Source: Marinomonas mediterranea MMB-1
GTDB taxonomy: Bacteria > Pseudomonadota > Gammaproteobacteria > Pseudomonadales > Marinomonadaceae
DNA length: 64,000 nt
Assembly (NCBI RefSeq): GCF_000192865.1
Contig: NC_015276.1
Span: 4,148,501-4,212,500 of the forward strand
Direction of reading: 5' to 3'
Shown here in pieces: positions 51,400 to 60,978 of this stretch (positions are counted from its first letter, which is position 1; every line of letters begins with the position of its first letter). Position numbers and translations under genes: made by a program. The notes below the pieces were generated by a model, which saw only the letters and a list, made by a program, of their open reading frames with translations, was not told the DNA's origin and did no database searches.

Positions 51400-52554
51400 A
51401 TGAAAGCGTTAGTAATAGGTGCAGGCATTGGCGGCGTATCTGCTGCTGCCGCGCTAAAACAGCAAGGTATTGAATGTGAAATTTTTGAAGCTGTAAAAGC
51501 AATCAAGCCTGTAGGCGCCGCCATTTCAGTGTGGTCCAATGGCGTAAAGTGTATGAACCATCTCGGCATGGGCAGCATTATGGACCGCTTAGGTGGACCC
51601 ATGCACTATGTGGCGTATAAAGATGGGATAAACAACAGCCTAATGACACAGTTCAGTCTTTCGCCTTTGGTCGAAGCAGTAGGCGAACGTCCTTGTCCTG
51701 TCTCGCGCGCAGACCTACAAGAGCAGATGATAGACTGGTGGGGGAAAGACTCGATTCAATTTGGCAAACGCCTTGAATCTCTCGAACAAAATGCAAACGG
51801 TGTTACCGCTTACTTTACCGACGGTACGAGCGCTCACGGCGATTTTGTCATCGCGGCGGATGGAACACATTCAAAGGCTCGTAAACACGTACTTGGACAT
51901 GATGTCGAACGCCGCTATGCGGGCTATGTCAATTGGAATGGTCTTGTAGACGTGAGTGACGACATCGCCCCACCGAACCAATGGACCATGTTCGTCGGTG
52001 AAGGTAAACGGGTTTCAGTGATGCCCATTGCAAACAATCGTTTTTATTTCTTTTTCGACGTCCCTTTGCCGCTCGGTCTTGATGAAGACAGAACCACCGT
52101 TAAACAAGATTTAACAGGCTATTTTGAAGGTTGGGCGTCCCCAGTCCAAACGCTGATTCAAGCCATTAATCCAGACACCACCAATCGAATTGAAATTCAC
52201 GACATCGAACCGTTCGATCAGTTAGTAAAAGGGAGAATTGCTTTACTAGGGGACTCCGCTCACAGCACTACGCCCGATATAGGTCAGGGAGGGTGCTCTG
52301 CACTCGAAGACGCCGTGGTCTTAGGGCAATGTTTCGCGAAAATTAAAGATATTGAGGCTGCACTCAAAGAATACGAAGCGGCGCGCCGTTTTCGAGTAAA
52401 AGATTTGGTTTTGAAAGCAAGAAAACGCTGTGATGTCACCCATGGTAAAGACATGTCTGAGACCCTAGCTTGGTATGACGAGTTAAAAGTAGAATCTGGA
52501 GAAGGCATTATCGACGGTTTGAAAAAAACCATTCTCGGAGGTCCGTTGGCTTAA
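51400..52554 (+). CDS. hpxO: FAD-dependent urate hydroxylase
   Basis: 384 residues of the FAD-binding aromatic hydroxylase family. The N-terminal GAGIGGVSAAAALKQQGIECEIFEA binds FAD, PVSRADLQEQMIDWWG is in the middle, and GDSAHSTTPDIGQGGCSALEDAVVL is the second FAD motif. Similarity to HpxO is strong, and it lies next to uraH and uraD. It oxidises urate to 5-hydroxyisourate with NADH and oxygen. I chose the ATG at 51400 behind AGGAG; an open frame runs upstream to 51304 without similarity. Confidence 0.9.
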   Translation: MKALVIGAGIGGVSAAAALKQQGIECEIFEAVKAIKPVGAAISVWSNGVKCMNHLGMGSIMDRLGGPMHYVAYKDGINNSLMTQFSLSPLVEAVGERPCPVSRADLQEQMIDWWGKDSIQFGKRLESLEQNANGVTAYFTDGTSAHGDFVIAADGTHSKARKHVLGHDVERRYAGYVNWNGLVDVSDDIAPPNQWTMFVGEGKRVSVMPIANNRFYFFFDVPLPLGLDEDRTTVKQDLTGYFEGWASPVQTLIQAINPDTTNRIEIHDIEPFDQLVKGRIALLGDSAHSTTPDIGQGGCSALEDAVVLGQCFAKIKDIEAALKEYEAARRFRVKDLVLKARKRCDVTHGKDMSETLAWYDELKVESGEGIIDGLKKTILGGPLA

Positions 52555-52593
52555 AAAAGCGACAAATAAATCTCCTAAGGTTTGAAAGAATAT

Positions 52594-52613
52594 AAAAAAG
52601 CCCCTTACGGGGC
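52594..52613 (-). terminator. Terminator of the tetronate operon
   Basis: GCCCC-GTAA-GGGGC followed by TTTTTT on the minus strand, 38 bp after the otnI stop. Because the T run follows only in the minus direction, it belongs to the otn operon rather than to hpxO. Confidence 0.75.
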
Positions 52614-52651
52614 AAAGAGAGTGATTTTTACAATAACAAACCTACTATTTC

Positions 52652-53413
52652 TTAGCGGTAGTCGTCTAACCAGCTAGAATCTACTTTACCCGCTTTAGAC
52701 TTGTACTCTGCACCAATTGGCGCAGAGTAACCGAGTTTGTCCAATTCCGAGAGTACGTAGCCATAATTTAGCTCGCCAGTATTAGGCTCGCTTCTATCAG
52801 GCACTGATGCAATTTGAATATGACCGATAATAGGCAACAATTGCGTTAAGCGCCGACAAATATCACCTTCCATAATTTGCAGGTGATAACAATCAAACAT
52901 CAGTTTTACATTATCTCGTCCAATTTCCTGCAATATGTCTTTAGCCTGTTCTGATGTTTGCAGAAAATAGTTTGGCGCATCATAATGGTTTAACGGCTCG
53001 ATCAAGATATTAATGTTATGAGGCTTCGCTTTATCCGATGCGTATAGCAGGTTGTTAATAAAGGTCTTTTTTGCTTCTTCGCCTGTACTGAAGCCAGCCA
53101 TTACATGAATATTTAACGCCTCAATTTTGATAGCATAATCAATAGATTGATCAATAGCGGCTCGAGCTTCGGCTTCCCTTCCTGGAAGCGCAGATAGGCC
53201 ATTTTCACCATTGGCGAGATTCCCACGGTCAGTATTCAGTCCTAGCATTTGTAGACCGGTTTCCTCCAATGCGGCTTTTACTTCACTCGCATCAAATTGA
53301 TAGGGCCAATGACATTCGACCGCGGAATAGCCTGCTTGATAAGCAAGCTTAATCGCTTCTGGTAAGGGTCTGTCATTCCACAAAAAACCTAGGTTTGCTG
53401 AAAATGTTGTCAT
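52652..53413 (-). CDS. otnI: 2-oxo-tetronate isomerase (hydroxypyruvate isomerase-like)
   Basis: 253 residues of the xylose-isomerase-like TIM barrel family. Marks are MTTFSANLGFLWNDRPLPEAI, AVECHWPYQFDASEVK, ILIEPLNHYDAPNYFLQ, LMFDCYHLQIMEGD, HIQIASVPDRSEP and GAEYKSK. The E-D-H-E metal ligands fall in these blocks. It would interconvert 2-oxo- and 3-oxo-tetronate. Its start overlaps the otnC stop (TGATG), with GGAG 8 bases upstream. It is the last gene of the operon. Confidence 0.88.
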   Translation of the reverse strand: MTTFSANLGFLWNDRPLPEAIKLAYQAGYSAVECHWPYQFDASEVKAALEETGLQMLGLNTDRGNLANGENGLSALPGREAEARAAIDQSIDYAIKIEALNIHVMAGFSTGEEAKKTFINNLLYASDKAKPHNINILIEPLNHYDAPNYFLQTSEQAKDILQEIGRDNVKLMFDCYHLQIMEGDICRRLTQLLPIIGHIQIASVPDRSEPNTGELNYGYVLSELDKLGYSAPIGAEYKSKAGKVDSSWLDDYR

Positions 53414-54063
53414 CAATCCCACTCCACATTGAATTTACTAATGATTTTCTGTATCTGCGCTTCGTTTAGCATTTTTGCGTCAAAGCCACGCATCATCATC
53501 GCCAATTTGGCGGTTTCTTCTAGTTCTTCAATAGCGTAAACCGCAGCTTCAAGGTCTTTACCAGCTACGACAGGACCATGATTCGCCAACATCACAGCAG
53601 ATCGCTTACCCGCGAGGCCACGAATAGCATCGCCCGTTTTTGAGTCTCCAGGTATGAAGTAAGGCAATAATTTAACCTTGCCCAGCTTCATAATGGAGTA
53701 AGGGGTTAACGGTGGTAAGAAGTTATCTTCATTAACGTCAGGCATCATAGACATAGCGACAGAACAAGTACCGTGTAAATGCACAATAGCGTTCGCGCTG
53801 GAACGTGTGTGGTAAAAGGCTTCATGCAATGACATTTCTTTGGTTGGCTGTAACCCATCTATCAAGGTTCCATGTTGATCAAAGCGACTTAGCGTCGCGG
53901 GGTCAAGCCTACCAAAGCAACTTCCTGTTGGCGTCACGAGCAAGCCACCATCTTCGGTACGAGCCGAAATATTGCCTGACGAACCACAGGTTAGTCCTCG
54001 ATCAAACATGGATTTTGCCATTAGGCATATTTGCTCTCTAAGCTGATTTTCCTTACTGCTCAT
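53413..54063 (-). CDS. otnC: 3-oxo-tetronate 4-phosphate decarboxylase (class II aldolase family)
   Basis: 216 residues. Class II aldolase/adducin marks are GSSGNISAR, IVHLHGTCSVAMS with two metal-binding His, and ANHGPVVAGKDLEAAVYAIEELEETAK. The OtnC group decarboxylates 3-oxo-tetronate 4-phosphate to dihydroxyacetone phosphate. It overlaps otnK by 4 bp and otnI by 1 bp. Confidence 0.87.
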   Translation of the reverse strand: MSSKENQLREQICLMAKSMFDRGLTCGSSGNISARTEDGGLLVTPTGSCFGRLDPATLSRFDQHGTLIDGLQPTKEMSLHEAFYHTRSSANAIVHLHGTCSVAMSMMPDVNEDNFLPPLTPYSIMKLGKVKLLPYFIPGDSKTGDAIRGLAGKRSAVMLANHGPVVAGKDLEAAVYAIEELEETAKLAMMMRGFDAKMLNEAQIQKIISKFNVEWD

Positions 54064-55325
54064 GACATCATCTCCACCGCTTTCTTGAAGAACTCTTCAT
54101 TACCAAAATTACCCGATTTAAGCGCGACTAACTTTGCAAACTCTCCAGAGATTTCCGCTAGTGGCACGCCGGGAGCAATGCTGGCACCAATCTTTAACAT
54201 GCTCGGATTTAGCGCTTTGATGACGGCGCCAGAAGTTTCACCGCCTGCAATCACAAATTTTGTGACGCCTCTTTGATCAAGTGCTGTTACTAGACCTGCC
54301 ATAAATTCTTCGACGATTTGACTGGCTTTTTCTACGCCTAATACGGATTGAATACGTTTAATATTCTCTGGAGTATCGGTAGCGTAAAACATCAATGTGC
54401 CAGTGTTCCGGTTCTCATCGAACCAAGCCAAATAGTCTTCAAGAGTCGTTTTGCCAGAAGCAATATCAAGAGGAGAGATTTTCTTCGACTGATTGCTCTG
54501 TTTAAAACAAGCGACCTGTTTTTGCGTCATAACCGAGCAACTACCCGATAGAACGATAGCATCTCCGGCTACTTTACTAAGCTCAGCGGAGTTATCTCTG
54601 ATTTTAAATAAGCCTTTGTCTTCGAAATTTTTAGCTAAGCCAACCGATAAACCAGAACCGCCTGTTAGTAGCTTGAGGTTGGCGCTCGCTTTACCTATGG
54701 CATAAAGGTCATCATTTGAAAGCGTATCAACAACGGCATAACGGTGAGTTTCAGCCAATCTTTCATAGGCTTGCTCAATCGCCTGAGTACCTTTTGAAAT
54801 GGTGTCAAAAGGTACGAGTCCGACTGTGCCTTCGGCTTGAGAGGACATCACACGTATAAGATTGGCATCTTTCATAGGCGTTAACGGGTGATGTTGCATA
54901 CCACTTTCACTAAGCAGGGAATCATTTACAAACAAATGACCTTTATAAACGGTGCGGCCATTTACTGGTAAAGATGGACAAATGACGGTAAAACTTTCAC
55001 CCAGATTATTAAGCAAGGCATCAGTGACTGGACCAATATTGCCGCGCTCTGTTGAATCAAACGTGGAGCAGTATTTAAAGTAGTACTGCTCGCAGTGATA
55101 TTGCTTAAGCCATTCGAGAGCAGCAACAGACTGCTGTATTGCTTGGTCAGCAGGCAAGGTACGTGATTTCAACGCGATGACAACCGCATCCGCCTCGGTT
55201 AAATCAATAGGCGAATCTGGCACGCCAATCAATTGAACGGTTCTCATACCTGATTTAACAAGAAAGCTGGCTAAATCCGTTGCTCCTGTAAAATCGTCGG
55301 CAATACAGCCTAAAAGAACACTCAT
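54060..55325 (-). CDS. otnK: 3-oxo-tetronate kinase (DUF1537 four-carbon acid sugar kinase)
   Basis: 421 residues. It opens LLGCIADDFTGATDLASFLVKSGMRT, the substrate-binding signature of the four-carbon acid sugar kinases. FDSTERGNIGPV follows, and the C-terminal nucleotide domain has FVIAGGETSGAVIKAL and PGVPLAEI. It phosphorylates the 3-oxo-tetronate made by LtnD and OtnI. It follows ltnD by 10 bp and overlaps otnC. Confidence 0.9.
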   Translation of the reverse strand: MSVLLGCIADDFTGATDLASFLVKSGMRTVQLIGVPDSPIDLTEADAVVIALKSRTLPADQAIQQSVAALEWLKQYHCEQYYFKYCSTFDSTERGNIGPVTDALLNNLGESFTVICPSLPVNGRTVYKGHLFVNDSLLSESGMQHHPLTPMKDANLIRVMSSQAEGTVGLVPFDTISKGTQAIEQAYERLAETHRYAVVDTLSNDDLYAIGKASANLKLLTGGSGLSVGLAKNFEDKGLFKIRDNSAELSKVAGDAIVLSGSCSVMTQKQVACFKQSNQSKKISPLDIASGKTTLEDYLAWFDENRNTGTLMFYATDTPENIKRIQSVLGVEKASQIVEEFMAGLVTALDQRGVTKFVIAGGETSGAVIKALNPSMLKIGASIAPGVPLAEISGEFAKLVALKSGNFGNEEFFKKAVEMMS

Positions 55326-55335
55326 GACTTGCTCC

Positions 55336-56241
55336 TTATTTAGATTTAGCTTCTGGCAAGGTGATGCCTGGGTAGACTTTTATTACCGCAGAGTCGTCTT
55401 CTAACCCATGACCTGCTGCACTAGCAGACAAGAATTGTTGATGTGCGCTGGCGGAAATAGGCAAAGGAAATTTAAATTCCTTACCTGCATCCAGTACGAT
55501 ACCTAAGTCTTTGACGAAAATATCAACCATGCTATTTGGGCTGTAATCCCCTGATAAAATCTTTGGTACGCGGTTTTGGAACATCCAAGAAGAACCTGCA
55601 CTGTTTGAAATAATCTCATAGAGCATTTCAGGGGCTAGCCCTGCTTTTACCCCTAATGCCATCGCTTCTGCCGCCGCAGCGATATGAACACCTGCCAGCA
55701 ACTGATTAATCATCTTCACAGATGCGCCTCCTCCAACAGTATCGCTCACTCGGTATAATTTCGCAGAAATAGCATCAAATAGAGGCCCACAGTCTACAAA
55801 CGCCTGTTCTGGACCAGATGCCATAATAGACAGTTCACCAGTATTGGCTTTTGCTGCGCCACCACTAACAGGCGCATCAATCATTCGCAAATTCATTTCT
55901 TGAAGCTTTTCATTTAGTGCTTTCGCATAGCTCGCTGAGGTCGTGCTACCTAAGATAATCACAGTATTAGGCCTAAGTGAGGCGGCAATACCGTGCGCTC
56001 CAAACAATACTTGATCACATTGATTAGAATTAACCAACATAAGCAATACCACATCAGCGCCCTTTGTCGCCTCTAAAAGGGTTGCTGGTGCAAGGCCTCC
56101 ATGCTCTTTAAATGAGCGCATAGCTTCTGGGTTTAGATCAAATCCATAGGTTGTTAAACCAGCCGAAACAGCCGATTTCGCGGCTCCCATTCCCATCGAA
56201 CCTAAGCCAATAACAGAAAAAGTGGACGTAGAAGTAGACAT
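55336..56241 (-). CDS. ltnD: L-threonate dehydrogenase-like (3-hydroxyisobutyrate dehydrogenase family)
   Basis: 301 residues. The Rossmann motif is VIGLGSMGMGAAKSAVSAGL, the substrate motif is DAPVSGGAAKANTG, and the catalytic Lys is in GGGASVKMINQLLAGVHIAAAAEAM. Members beside otnK/otnC oxidise L-threonate or D-erythronate to the 2-oxo or 3-oxo acid with NAD. Which tetronate is used cannot be told from sequence. It lies between the TRAP genes and otnK. Confidence 0.86.
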   Translation of the reverse strand: MSTSTSTFSVIGLGSMGMGAAKSAVSAGLTTYGFDLNPEAMRSFKEHGGLAPATLLEATKGADVVLLMLVNSNQCDQVLFGAHGIAASLRPNTVIILGSTTSASYAKALNEKLQEMNLRMIDAPVSGGAAKANTGELSIMASGPEQAFVDCGPLFDAISAKLYRVSDTVGGGASVKMINQLLAGVHIAAAAEAMALGVKAGLAPEMLYEIISNSAGSSWMFQNRVPKILSGDYSPNSMVDIFVKDLGIVLDAGKEFKFPLPISASAHQQFLSASAAGHGLEDDSAVIKVYPGITLPEAKSK

Positions 56242-56286
56242 AAATAATTACCTATAAAGTTAAATATATGGGTATGACTGGGTTCG

Positions 56287-57615
56287 TTAATTAAGACCCG
56301 GTAACCAAAGTGCGATGCTAGGGAAGGCCATGACCAGACCAAGAGCGGAGATTTGCAATAAAATAAATGGCCATAAAGAAAGGAAAATTTCTTTTAGGGA
56401 AATATGCGGTGGCGCCACACTTTTAAGATAAAACGCGGCGGGGCCGAAAGGCGGGCTTAAGTATGATATTTGCATATTCATGGAGAATAAAATGCCGAAC
56501 CAGATAGGGCTGTAGCCTAGAGACACAATAATCGGAACAAAAATAGGCATGGTCAGTAAAGCGATACCAATCCAATCCATGAATAAACCAAGTACAACCA
56601 AGATAGCCATCATGATCAGCACAATAAAAATAGGCGCAATATCTAGCCCTAAAATCACGGATTGAATAAAGCGGTTACCACCCATTAGATTGTATACACC
56701 AACCAACGCGCTCGCTCCAATACCAATCCAAATGATCATGCCGCAAGTATTAAGAGTTTGCTTCAAGCTGGCCTTCATCATTGCAAAGCTCAACTCACGG
56801 CGCACAATCGTAGAAATAATGACACCAACAACCCCCATACAGGCGGCTTCAGTAACCGAAGCAATACCCGCGTAAATACTACCGAGAACCCATACAGCCA
56901 CTAATACAGGCAAGATGATACTTTTTAGTTGGGCCGCTTTTTCTGCAAATGAAACGTCCAATTCTTCTTTAGGCGCTGGAGGTCCCATTTTGGGGTCCAA
57001 AAAGCAACGTATTAAAATGTAGGCAATATAAAGGGATGCTAGTAAAGAAGCGGGAATAACGGATGCAAGAAACAACTCACTGATTGAAACGTTCGCGGTT
57101 AAGCCATAAATGATGAGAACGATACTTGGAGGCACCATGGTGCCTAAAGAACCACCAGCACATACAGTACCGATTGAGAGGCGTTGGTTATAACCAAGTC
57201 GCAACATCTGCGGCAAAGCAAGCAAGCCTAAAAGAATGATTTCACCGCCGATAATGCCAGACATAGCGGCTAAGAAAATAGCAACAAACAATGTTTGAAC
57301 AGCGACACCGCCTGGTAAACGTCCTGCAAACATACGCAGTGTATTGTATAAGTCTTTGGCTATGCCAGATCGATCAAGAATGGAAGCCATTAACACGAAC
57401 ATGGGAATGGATATGAGAACATATTCATTTACAAAACTGTATATACGTGTCGTTATCAATGGAATGGACATTGGTCCGAACCAGCCCAGAGCAAACACAA
57501 GCGCAACCAAACCAGTAACGAAGGCAAGCGGAAGCCCAGTAATGAGTAACAGCAGAATAGAACCGATCATCAAATAAGATGCCGCTTCAATGCCCATTTG
57601 CGATAATTCAAACAT
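56287..57615 (-). CDS. dctM: TRAP transporter large permease (DctM-like)
   Basis: 442 residues, almost entirely hydrophobic, with about 12 helices. DctM marks include LLLITGLPLAFVTGLVALVFAL, FVLMASILDRSGIAKDLYN, AGGSLGTMVPPSIVLIIYG and FMDWIGIALLTMPIFVPI. It forms the sodium-coupled channel with DctQ, likely for L-threonate or D-erythronate given the downstream enzymes. It starts 2 bp after the dctQ stop. Confidence 0.92.
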   Translation of the reverse strand: MFELSQMGIEAASYLMIGSILLLLITGLPLAFVTGLVALVFALGWFGPMSIPLITTRIYSFVNEYVLISIPMFVLMASILDRSGIAKDLYNTLRMFAGRLPGGVAVQTLFVAIFLAAMSGIIGGEIILLGLLALPQMLRLGYNQRLSIGTVCAGGSLGTMVPPSIVLIIYGLTANVSISELFLASVIPASLLASLYIAYILIRCFLDPKMGPPAPKEELDVSFAEKAAQLKSIILPVLVAVWVLGSIYAGIASVTEAACMGVVGVIISTIVRRELSFAMMKASLKQTLNTCGMIIWIGIGASALVGVYNLMGGNRFIQSVILGLDIAPIFIVLIMMAILVVLGLFMDWIGIALLTMPIFVPIIVSLGYSPIWFGILFSMNMQISYLSPPFGPAAFYLKSVAPPHISLKEIFLSLWPFILLQISALGLVMAFPSIALWLPGLN

Positions 57616-57617
57616 AC

Positions 57618-58193
57618 TTATCTCGCTTTTTTAATGGCTTGGATTAATCGAATAATGCTTTGTAGTGTCATTAGAAGAAGAATGACAAAGAGCCCTGTTT
57701 TCACAACCGCTGGTGTAACTGGGTTCCAAGCAGAACCTGATGTTTCTAGGCGAAACATGCCGGACGGCGTAAATAATGCCTTGTGTGTCATGATGTAACC
57801 GGCATAAGCAATTAAAGAGCAGAAAAAAACAGAGAGCAGAGCGTTTACTATATCTAAACAGTGCCTGCCGCGGTCACCAACAGCGTCATACAGCATTTTG
57901 ATACTAATGTGTGTATTTCTTGCTAAGCAGTATGATCCGCCGTAAGCCATACATAGAGCACATATCATAGTGGTTGATTCATGTACCCAAATCGTTGGAG
58001 CATTAAAGAAATAACGACTGATGATTTCGTAAAAGCTGATACCTACACTGATCAGAAATAGGAAAGAAACATAACCACCTAACCTATCAACCCACCGATC
58101 CAATGCATTATTAAACTGAATGTCATTGAGATGATCTAAGGCAACAGCAGAGACTTCTTCTACTGAGGTATTGGGATTTTCGTTATTATTCAT
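57618..58193 (-). CDS. dctQ: TRAP transporter small permease (DctQ-like)
   Basis: 191 residues with four membrane helices. The DctQ motif RYFFNAPTIWVHESTTMICALCMAYGGSYCLARNTHI is clear. A cytosolic N-terminal tail of about 30 residues is acidic. It bridges DctP and DctM. It lies 115 bp after dctP. Confidence 0.9.
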   Translation of the reverse strand: MNNNENPNTSVEEVSAVALDHLNDIQFNNALDRWVDRLGGYVSFLFLISVGISFYEIISRYFFNAPTIWVHESTTMICALCMAYGGSYCLARNTHISIKMLYDAVGDRGRHCLDIVNALLSVFFCSLIAYAGYIMTHKALFTPSGMFRLETSGSAWNPVTPAVVKTGLFVILLLMTLQSIIRLIQAIKKAR

Positions 58194-58308
58194 CGTGGTA
58201 TCCTGAGAAAATCGGAGAGTAAACGGAAAGCAATAAAAGGTTGTTTCCTCATTTCTTATCGAAATAAAAAACTATTTTTATTACTTCCGTCCCTGCCCAA
58301 GAAAACGA

Positions 58309-59352
58309 TTATTTTGCTAGAAGGTCTTGACTCACAAGGTATGCAGATACCTTAGTGTATACTTCTTTCGCCATAGGCGATCTTTCCGCCCATTTTTTCC
58401 ATTGTTTCTGAGCGATACCACGAAATTTTGCACGCTCTTCTTCAGGCCAATTGATGATTTCTATAGAGGAGTCTTTCTTCGCTTCAACAACGGCTTGTTT
58501 ATCTAACATTTCTAGTCGTTGAACCATGTCGTAGCCGAACTCGCGAACGGAGACAGAAAGTACTTCTTTTAACGACGGGGATAGACCATCCCATATATTT
58601 TTGTTCATAGATACGGCTAGGGTTGGCATCGAATGGAAACCAGGGAAAAGCGGATATTTGGCGAACTTATGTAAGCCTTGAGCTTGGTTTGTTGAAAAAA
58701 CACTGTAGTCAGCAGCGTCAATAACACCTTTGTCTAAAGCGGTATAAACTTCGGAGCCGGGTAAGTTAACGGGTGCAGCGTTGATGGATGCAAAAACTTC
58801 TTGCACCATACCTTCAGGGGCGCGCATTTTAATGCCTTTAAAATCTTCTACACTGCGGATAGGCGTTTTAGACACAAAAGATTCAACACCTGTAGAAGCA
58901 GCGCCTATGAATTGTAAACCGTAAGGGTTCACTAATTGGTTATAGACCTCTTTACCACCACCGTATTCCATAAAGCCAAACATTTGATATGGACTACTCC
59001 AAGCGCCAACTAAGTTACCTAACATCGCAAAGGCTGGATCTTTACCGCTGAAATAAGAAGGGTCTGCAATGTGGCCTTGGAGAATACCGACACCAACTGC
59101 ATCTAATGTTTCGTTATAAGCAACGACGGAGTTAACAGGAACTAGATCAATATCGATCTCTCCTTGGCTCATAACGCCGACTCGTTTTGCCCATTCTTGT
59201 TGAATGGCGAAAAAGCTATCGCCAGCCTGTGCCCCGCTTTGAAAAGTCCATTTATATTTAGCATCTGCAGCGCTTACGGCAGAAGATGTTGAAAATACAG
59301 CGGTAGATATAGCCAGTATTGCAAGGTTCTTTTTTGATATGAATGAAAGCAT
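58309..59352 (-). CDS. dctP: TRAP transporter substrate-binding protein (DctP-like)
   Basis: 347 residues with a signal peptide (cut near AVSAADA). Family marks are WTFQSGAQAGDSFFAIQQEWAKRV, GIKMRAPEGMVQEVF with the substrate-clamping Arg, and LPGSEVYTALDKGVIDAADYSVFS. It is first in the tetronate operon and delivers the acid sugar to DctQM. The promoter upstream carries two LacI-type operators. The ribosome site is AGGAAT. Confidence 0.9.
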   Translation of the reverse strand: MLSFISKKNLAILAISTAVFSTSSAVSAADAKYKWTFQSGAQAGDSFFAIQQEWAKRVGVMSQGEIDIDLVPVNSVVAYNETLDAVGVGILQGHIADPSYFSGKDPAFAMLGNLVGAWSSPYQMFGFMEYGGGKEVYNQLVNPYGLQFIGAASTGVESFVSKTPIRSVEDFKGIKMRAPEGMVQEVFASINAAPVNLPGSEVYTALDKGVIDAADYSVFSTNQAQGLHKFAKYPLFPGFHSMPTLAVSMNKNIWDGLSPSLKEVLSVSVREFGYDMVQRLEMLDKQAVVEAKKDSSIEIINWPEEERAKFRGIAQKQWKKWAERSPMAKEVYTKVSAYLVSQDLLAK

Positions 59353-59398
59353 GATTATTCCTTTTTTAATTTTTGTTGGAACATAAATAATGACATCT

Positions 59399-59412
59399 TG
59401 GTAGCGCTATCA
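59399..59412. promoter_or_regulatory. LacI-type operator O1 of the tetronate operon
   Basis: TGGTAGCGCTATCA, a 14-bp near-palindrome centred on GC. It lies 47 bp before the dctP start and downstream of the candidate -35/-10 region. Confidence 0.7.
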
Positions 59413-59441
59413 AATACACCACGAAGCAAGATTATCACAAA

Positions 59442-59455
59442 TGATAGCGCTGTCA
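59442..59455. promoter_or_regulatory. LacI-type operator O2 overlapping the -35 box
   Basis: TGATAGCGCTGTCA, one mismatch from a perfect palindrome and nearly identical to O1. On the minus strand it overlaps a perfect -35 box TTGACA (59451-59456). Centres of O1 and O2 are 43 bp apart, about four helical turns. Confidence 0.72.
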
Positions 59456-59481
59456 AATAAATGATAAAACTTTTGATCTGA

Positions 59482-60534
59482 CTAAGAAAAGTCAGTATAG
59501 GTACTTTTTCGCTCAACTACCTTATAGCTCACATCATATTGAAGTGAATCAGGGTTAGTACGATTAACGATTTTATGTAATAAGTATTCCGCTGCTTTTT
59601 TGCCCATTTCATAAAGAGGAATAGAGACAGTTGTTAAGGATGGCGTTAACTCTTCAGCAAAATCTAGATCATTAAACCCCGCGATAGAGATGTCTTCAGG
59701 AACACGAATGCCTTTTCTACTGCATTCAAACATAGCACCAGCAGCAAGGTCGTCATTGCTAAAACAAATCGCTTCTAAATCAGAGAATTGGGTAAATAGC
59801 TGGTTAAAGAGCTTCGCGCCAAGTTTAAATGACGTGTGACTTTGGTTCGTTAAGACATAGTCATTATTGCTAATGCCTATTTCCTGCATAGCGTGCTTGT
59901 AGCCTTCCATGCGGCGTTGAGATCGAGGATCCATGCGTGCGCCGATAAAGCCTATCTTTTTGTACCCAGCGTTCTGTAAGTGTCGAACTAAATCATAGGA
60001 AGCTTGAAAATGTGAAAAACCCACGTTCATATCAATAGGAAAGTCGGTTAACTCCATGATTTGCACCACTGGAGTTTTAGAGCCGAGTAATAATTTGCGC
60101 GTATTTTCGTTCTGATCAATGCCCGTCACGATAATGCCATCCGGGTTCTGTTCAAGTAACGTTCTTACCAAAATTTCTTCTTGATCGGTTTCATAGTGGG
60201 TATTAGCAAGTAAGATCCGATATCCGGCGGGGGCTAAGGTATCATGAATACCATCTAATACATCTGGAAATACCGCATTAGAAAGAGAAGGAAAAATAAC
60301 AGAGATAATCTTTGTTTCAGAAGACGCTAATGAGCGTGCCGCATGATTTGGAATATAGCCCAACTCATTTACCGCATCATAGATTTTAGTTCTCAGTTTT
60401 TCAGATACTTGCTGAGGATTCTTTAATGCCCGTGAGGCGGTTATTGGGCTGACACCCGCTTTTTCAGCTACGTCAGCTAAGGTGACCCTACCCATACTTC
60501 GGCTTGATATATTGTTATTTTTGTTACTAATCAT
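59482..60534 (-). CDS. LacI-family repressor of the tetronate operon
   Basis: 350 residues. The DNA-binding head is VTLADVAEKAGVSPITASRALKNPQQVSEKLR at about 17-48. The periplasmic-binding-protein-like core follows (VIFPSLSNAVFPDVLDGIHDTL, AICFSNDDLAAGAMFECSRKGI). It lies directly upstream of dctP on the same strand, and both O1 and O2 lie in the 129-bp gap after it. It most resembles GntR/IdnR-type sugar-acid repressors. The inducer is likely the tetronate or a pathway intermediate (inference). Confidence 0.9.
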   Translation of the reverse strand: MISNKNNNISSRSMGRVTLADVAEKAGVSPITASRALKNPQQVSEKLRTKIYDAVNELGYIPNHAARSLASSETKIISVIFPSLSNAVFPDVLDGIHDTLAPAGYRILLANTHYETDQEEILVRTLLEQNPDGIIVTGIDQNENTRKLLLGSKTPVVQIMELTDFPIDMNVGFSHFQASYDLVRHLQNAGYKKIGFIGARMDPRSQRRMEGYKHAMQEIGISNNDYVLTNQSHTSFKLGAKLFNQLFTQFSDLEAICFSNDDLAAGAMFECSRKGIRVPEDISIAGFNDLDFAEELTPSLTTVSIPLYEMGKKAAEYLLHKIVNRTNPDSLQYDVSYKVVERKSTYTDFS

Positions 60535-60978
60535 TATCTAATCCATTCATAAACATGCATCATATTGTTGCTATTTTACTACAGAAAACAATATTTAATG
60601 CCAATATTAATGTGAGCACTAAAAAGTCTAAAGCCGATATTTTTACTTAAACGTTTAGGGGAATAGATAAGCCTCACCACAGTGTCTAATGACAGCGGCT
60701 ACGCAAAATATGAAGAAGATCGCCTTAATGCAGAGTTAGCTGAAGATTCGCTCAATGTTAGAGACTAAAAAACATAATGACGCGTACTGAAAGCCTCAAG
60801 CGCTCCTAAATCGTCATCACGATAAAACCCAATTTTATAGAAACTTTCAAATACTCTTAGCTTTTCTAGATAAAGAAAAAACAGAAAAAACTGTGATTTA
60901 TCAGTAACCTGAAAGGCCAACTCATGTTGGCCTTTCACCTTTTTGGATTAGTGATAACTGCTCTAAGGGAAAGCAGCC
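60535..60978. other. Intergenic region with a possible gene remnant
   Basis: 444 bp. It holds the lacI promoter area and, on the plus strand near 60689-60768, a short open stretch reading VSNDSGYAKYEEDRLNAELA and on to a stop (LNVRD). That has protein-like composition but no start signal, so it may be the end of a decayed gene. A hairpin lies at 60910-60937. Confidence 0.4.
60910..60937. terminator. Strong hairpin downstream of the chemoreceptor gene
   Basis: 12-bp perfect stem TGAAAGGCCAAC / GTTGGCCTTTCA with a 4-nt loop, 42 bp beyond the chemoreceptor stop. A T run (CCTTTTT) follows only on the plus strand, so its strength for the minus-strand gene is uncertain. Confidence 0.55.

Noticed and set aside
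60689..60768. Small gene in the lacI-chemoreceptor gap
   Set aside because: There is no ribosome site before the GTG and the product is under 30 residues, so it is described only as a possible remnant.
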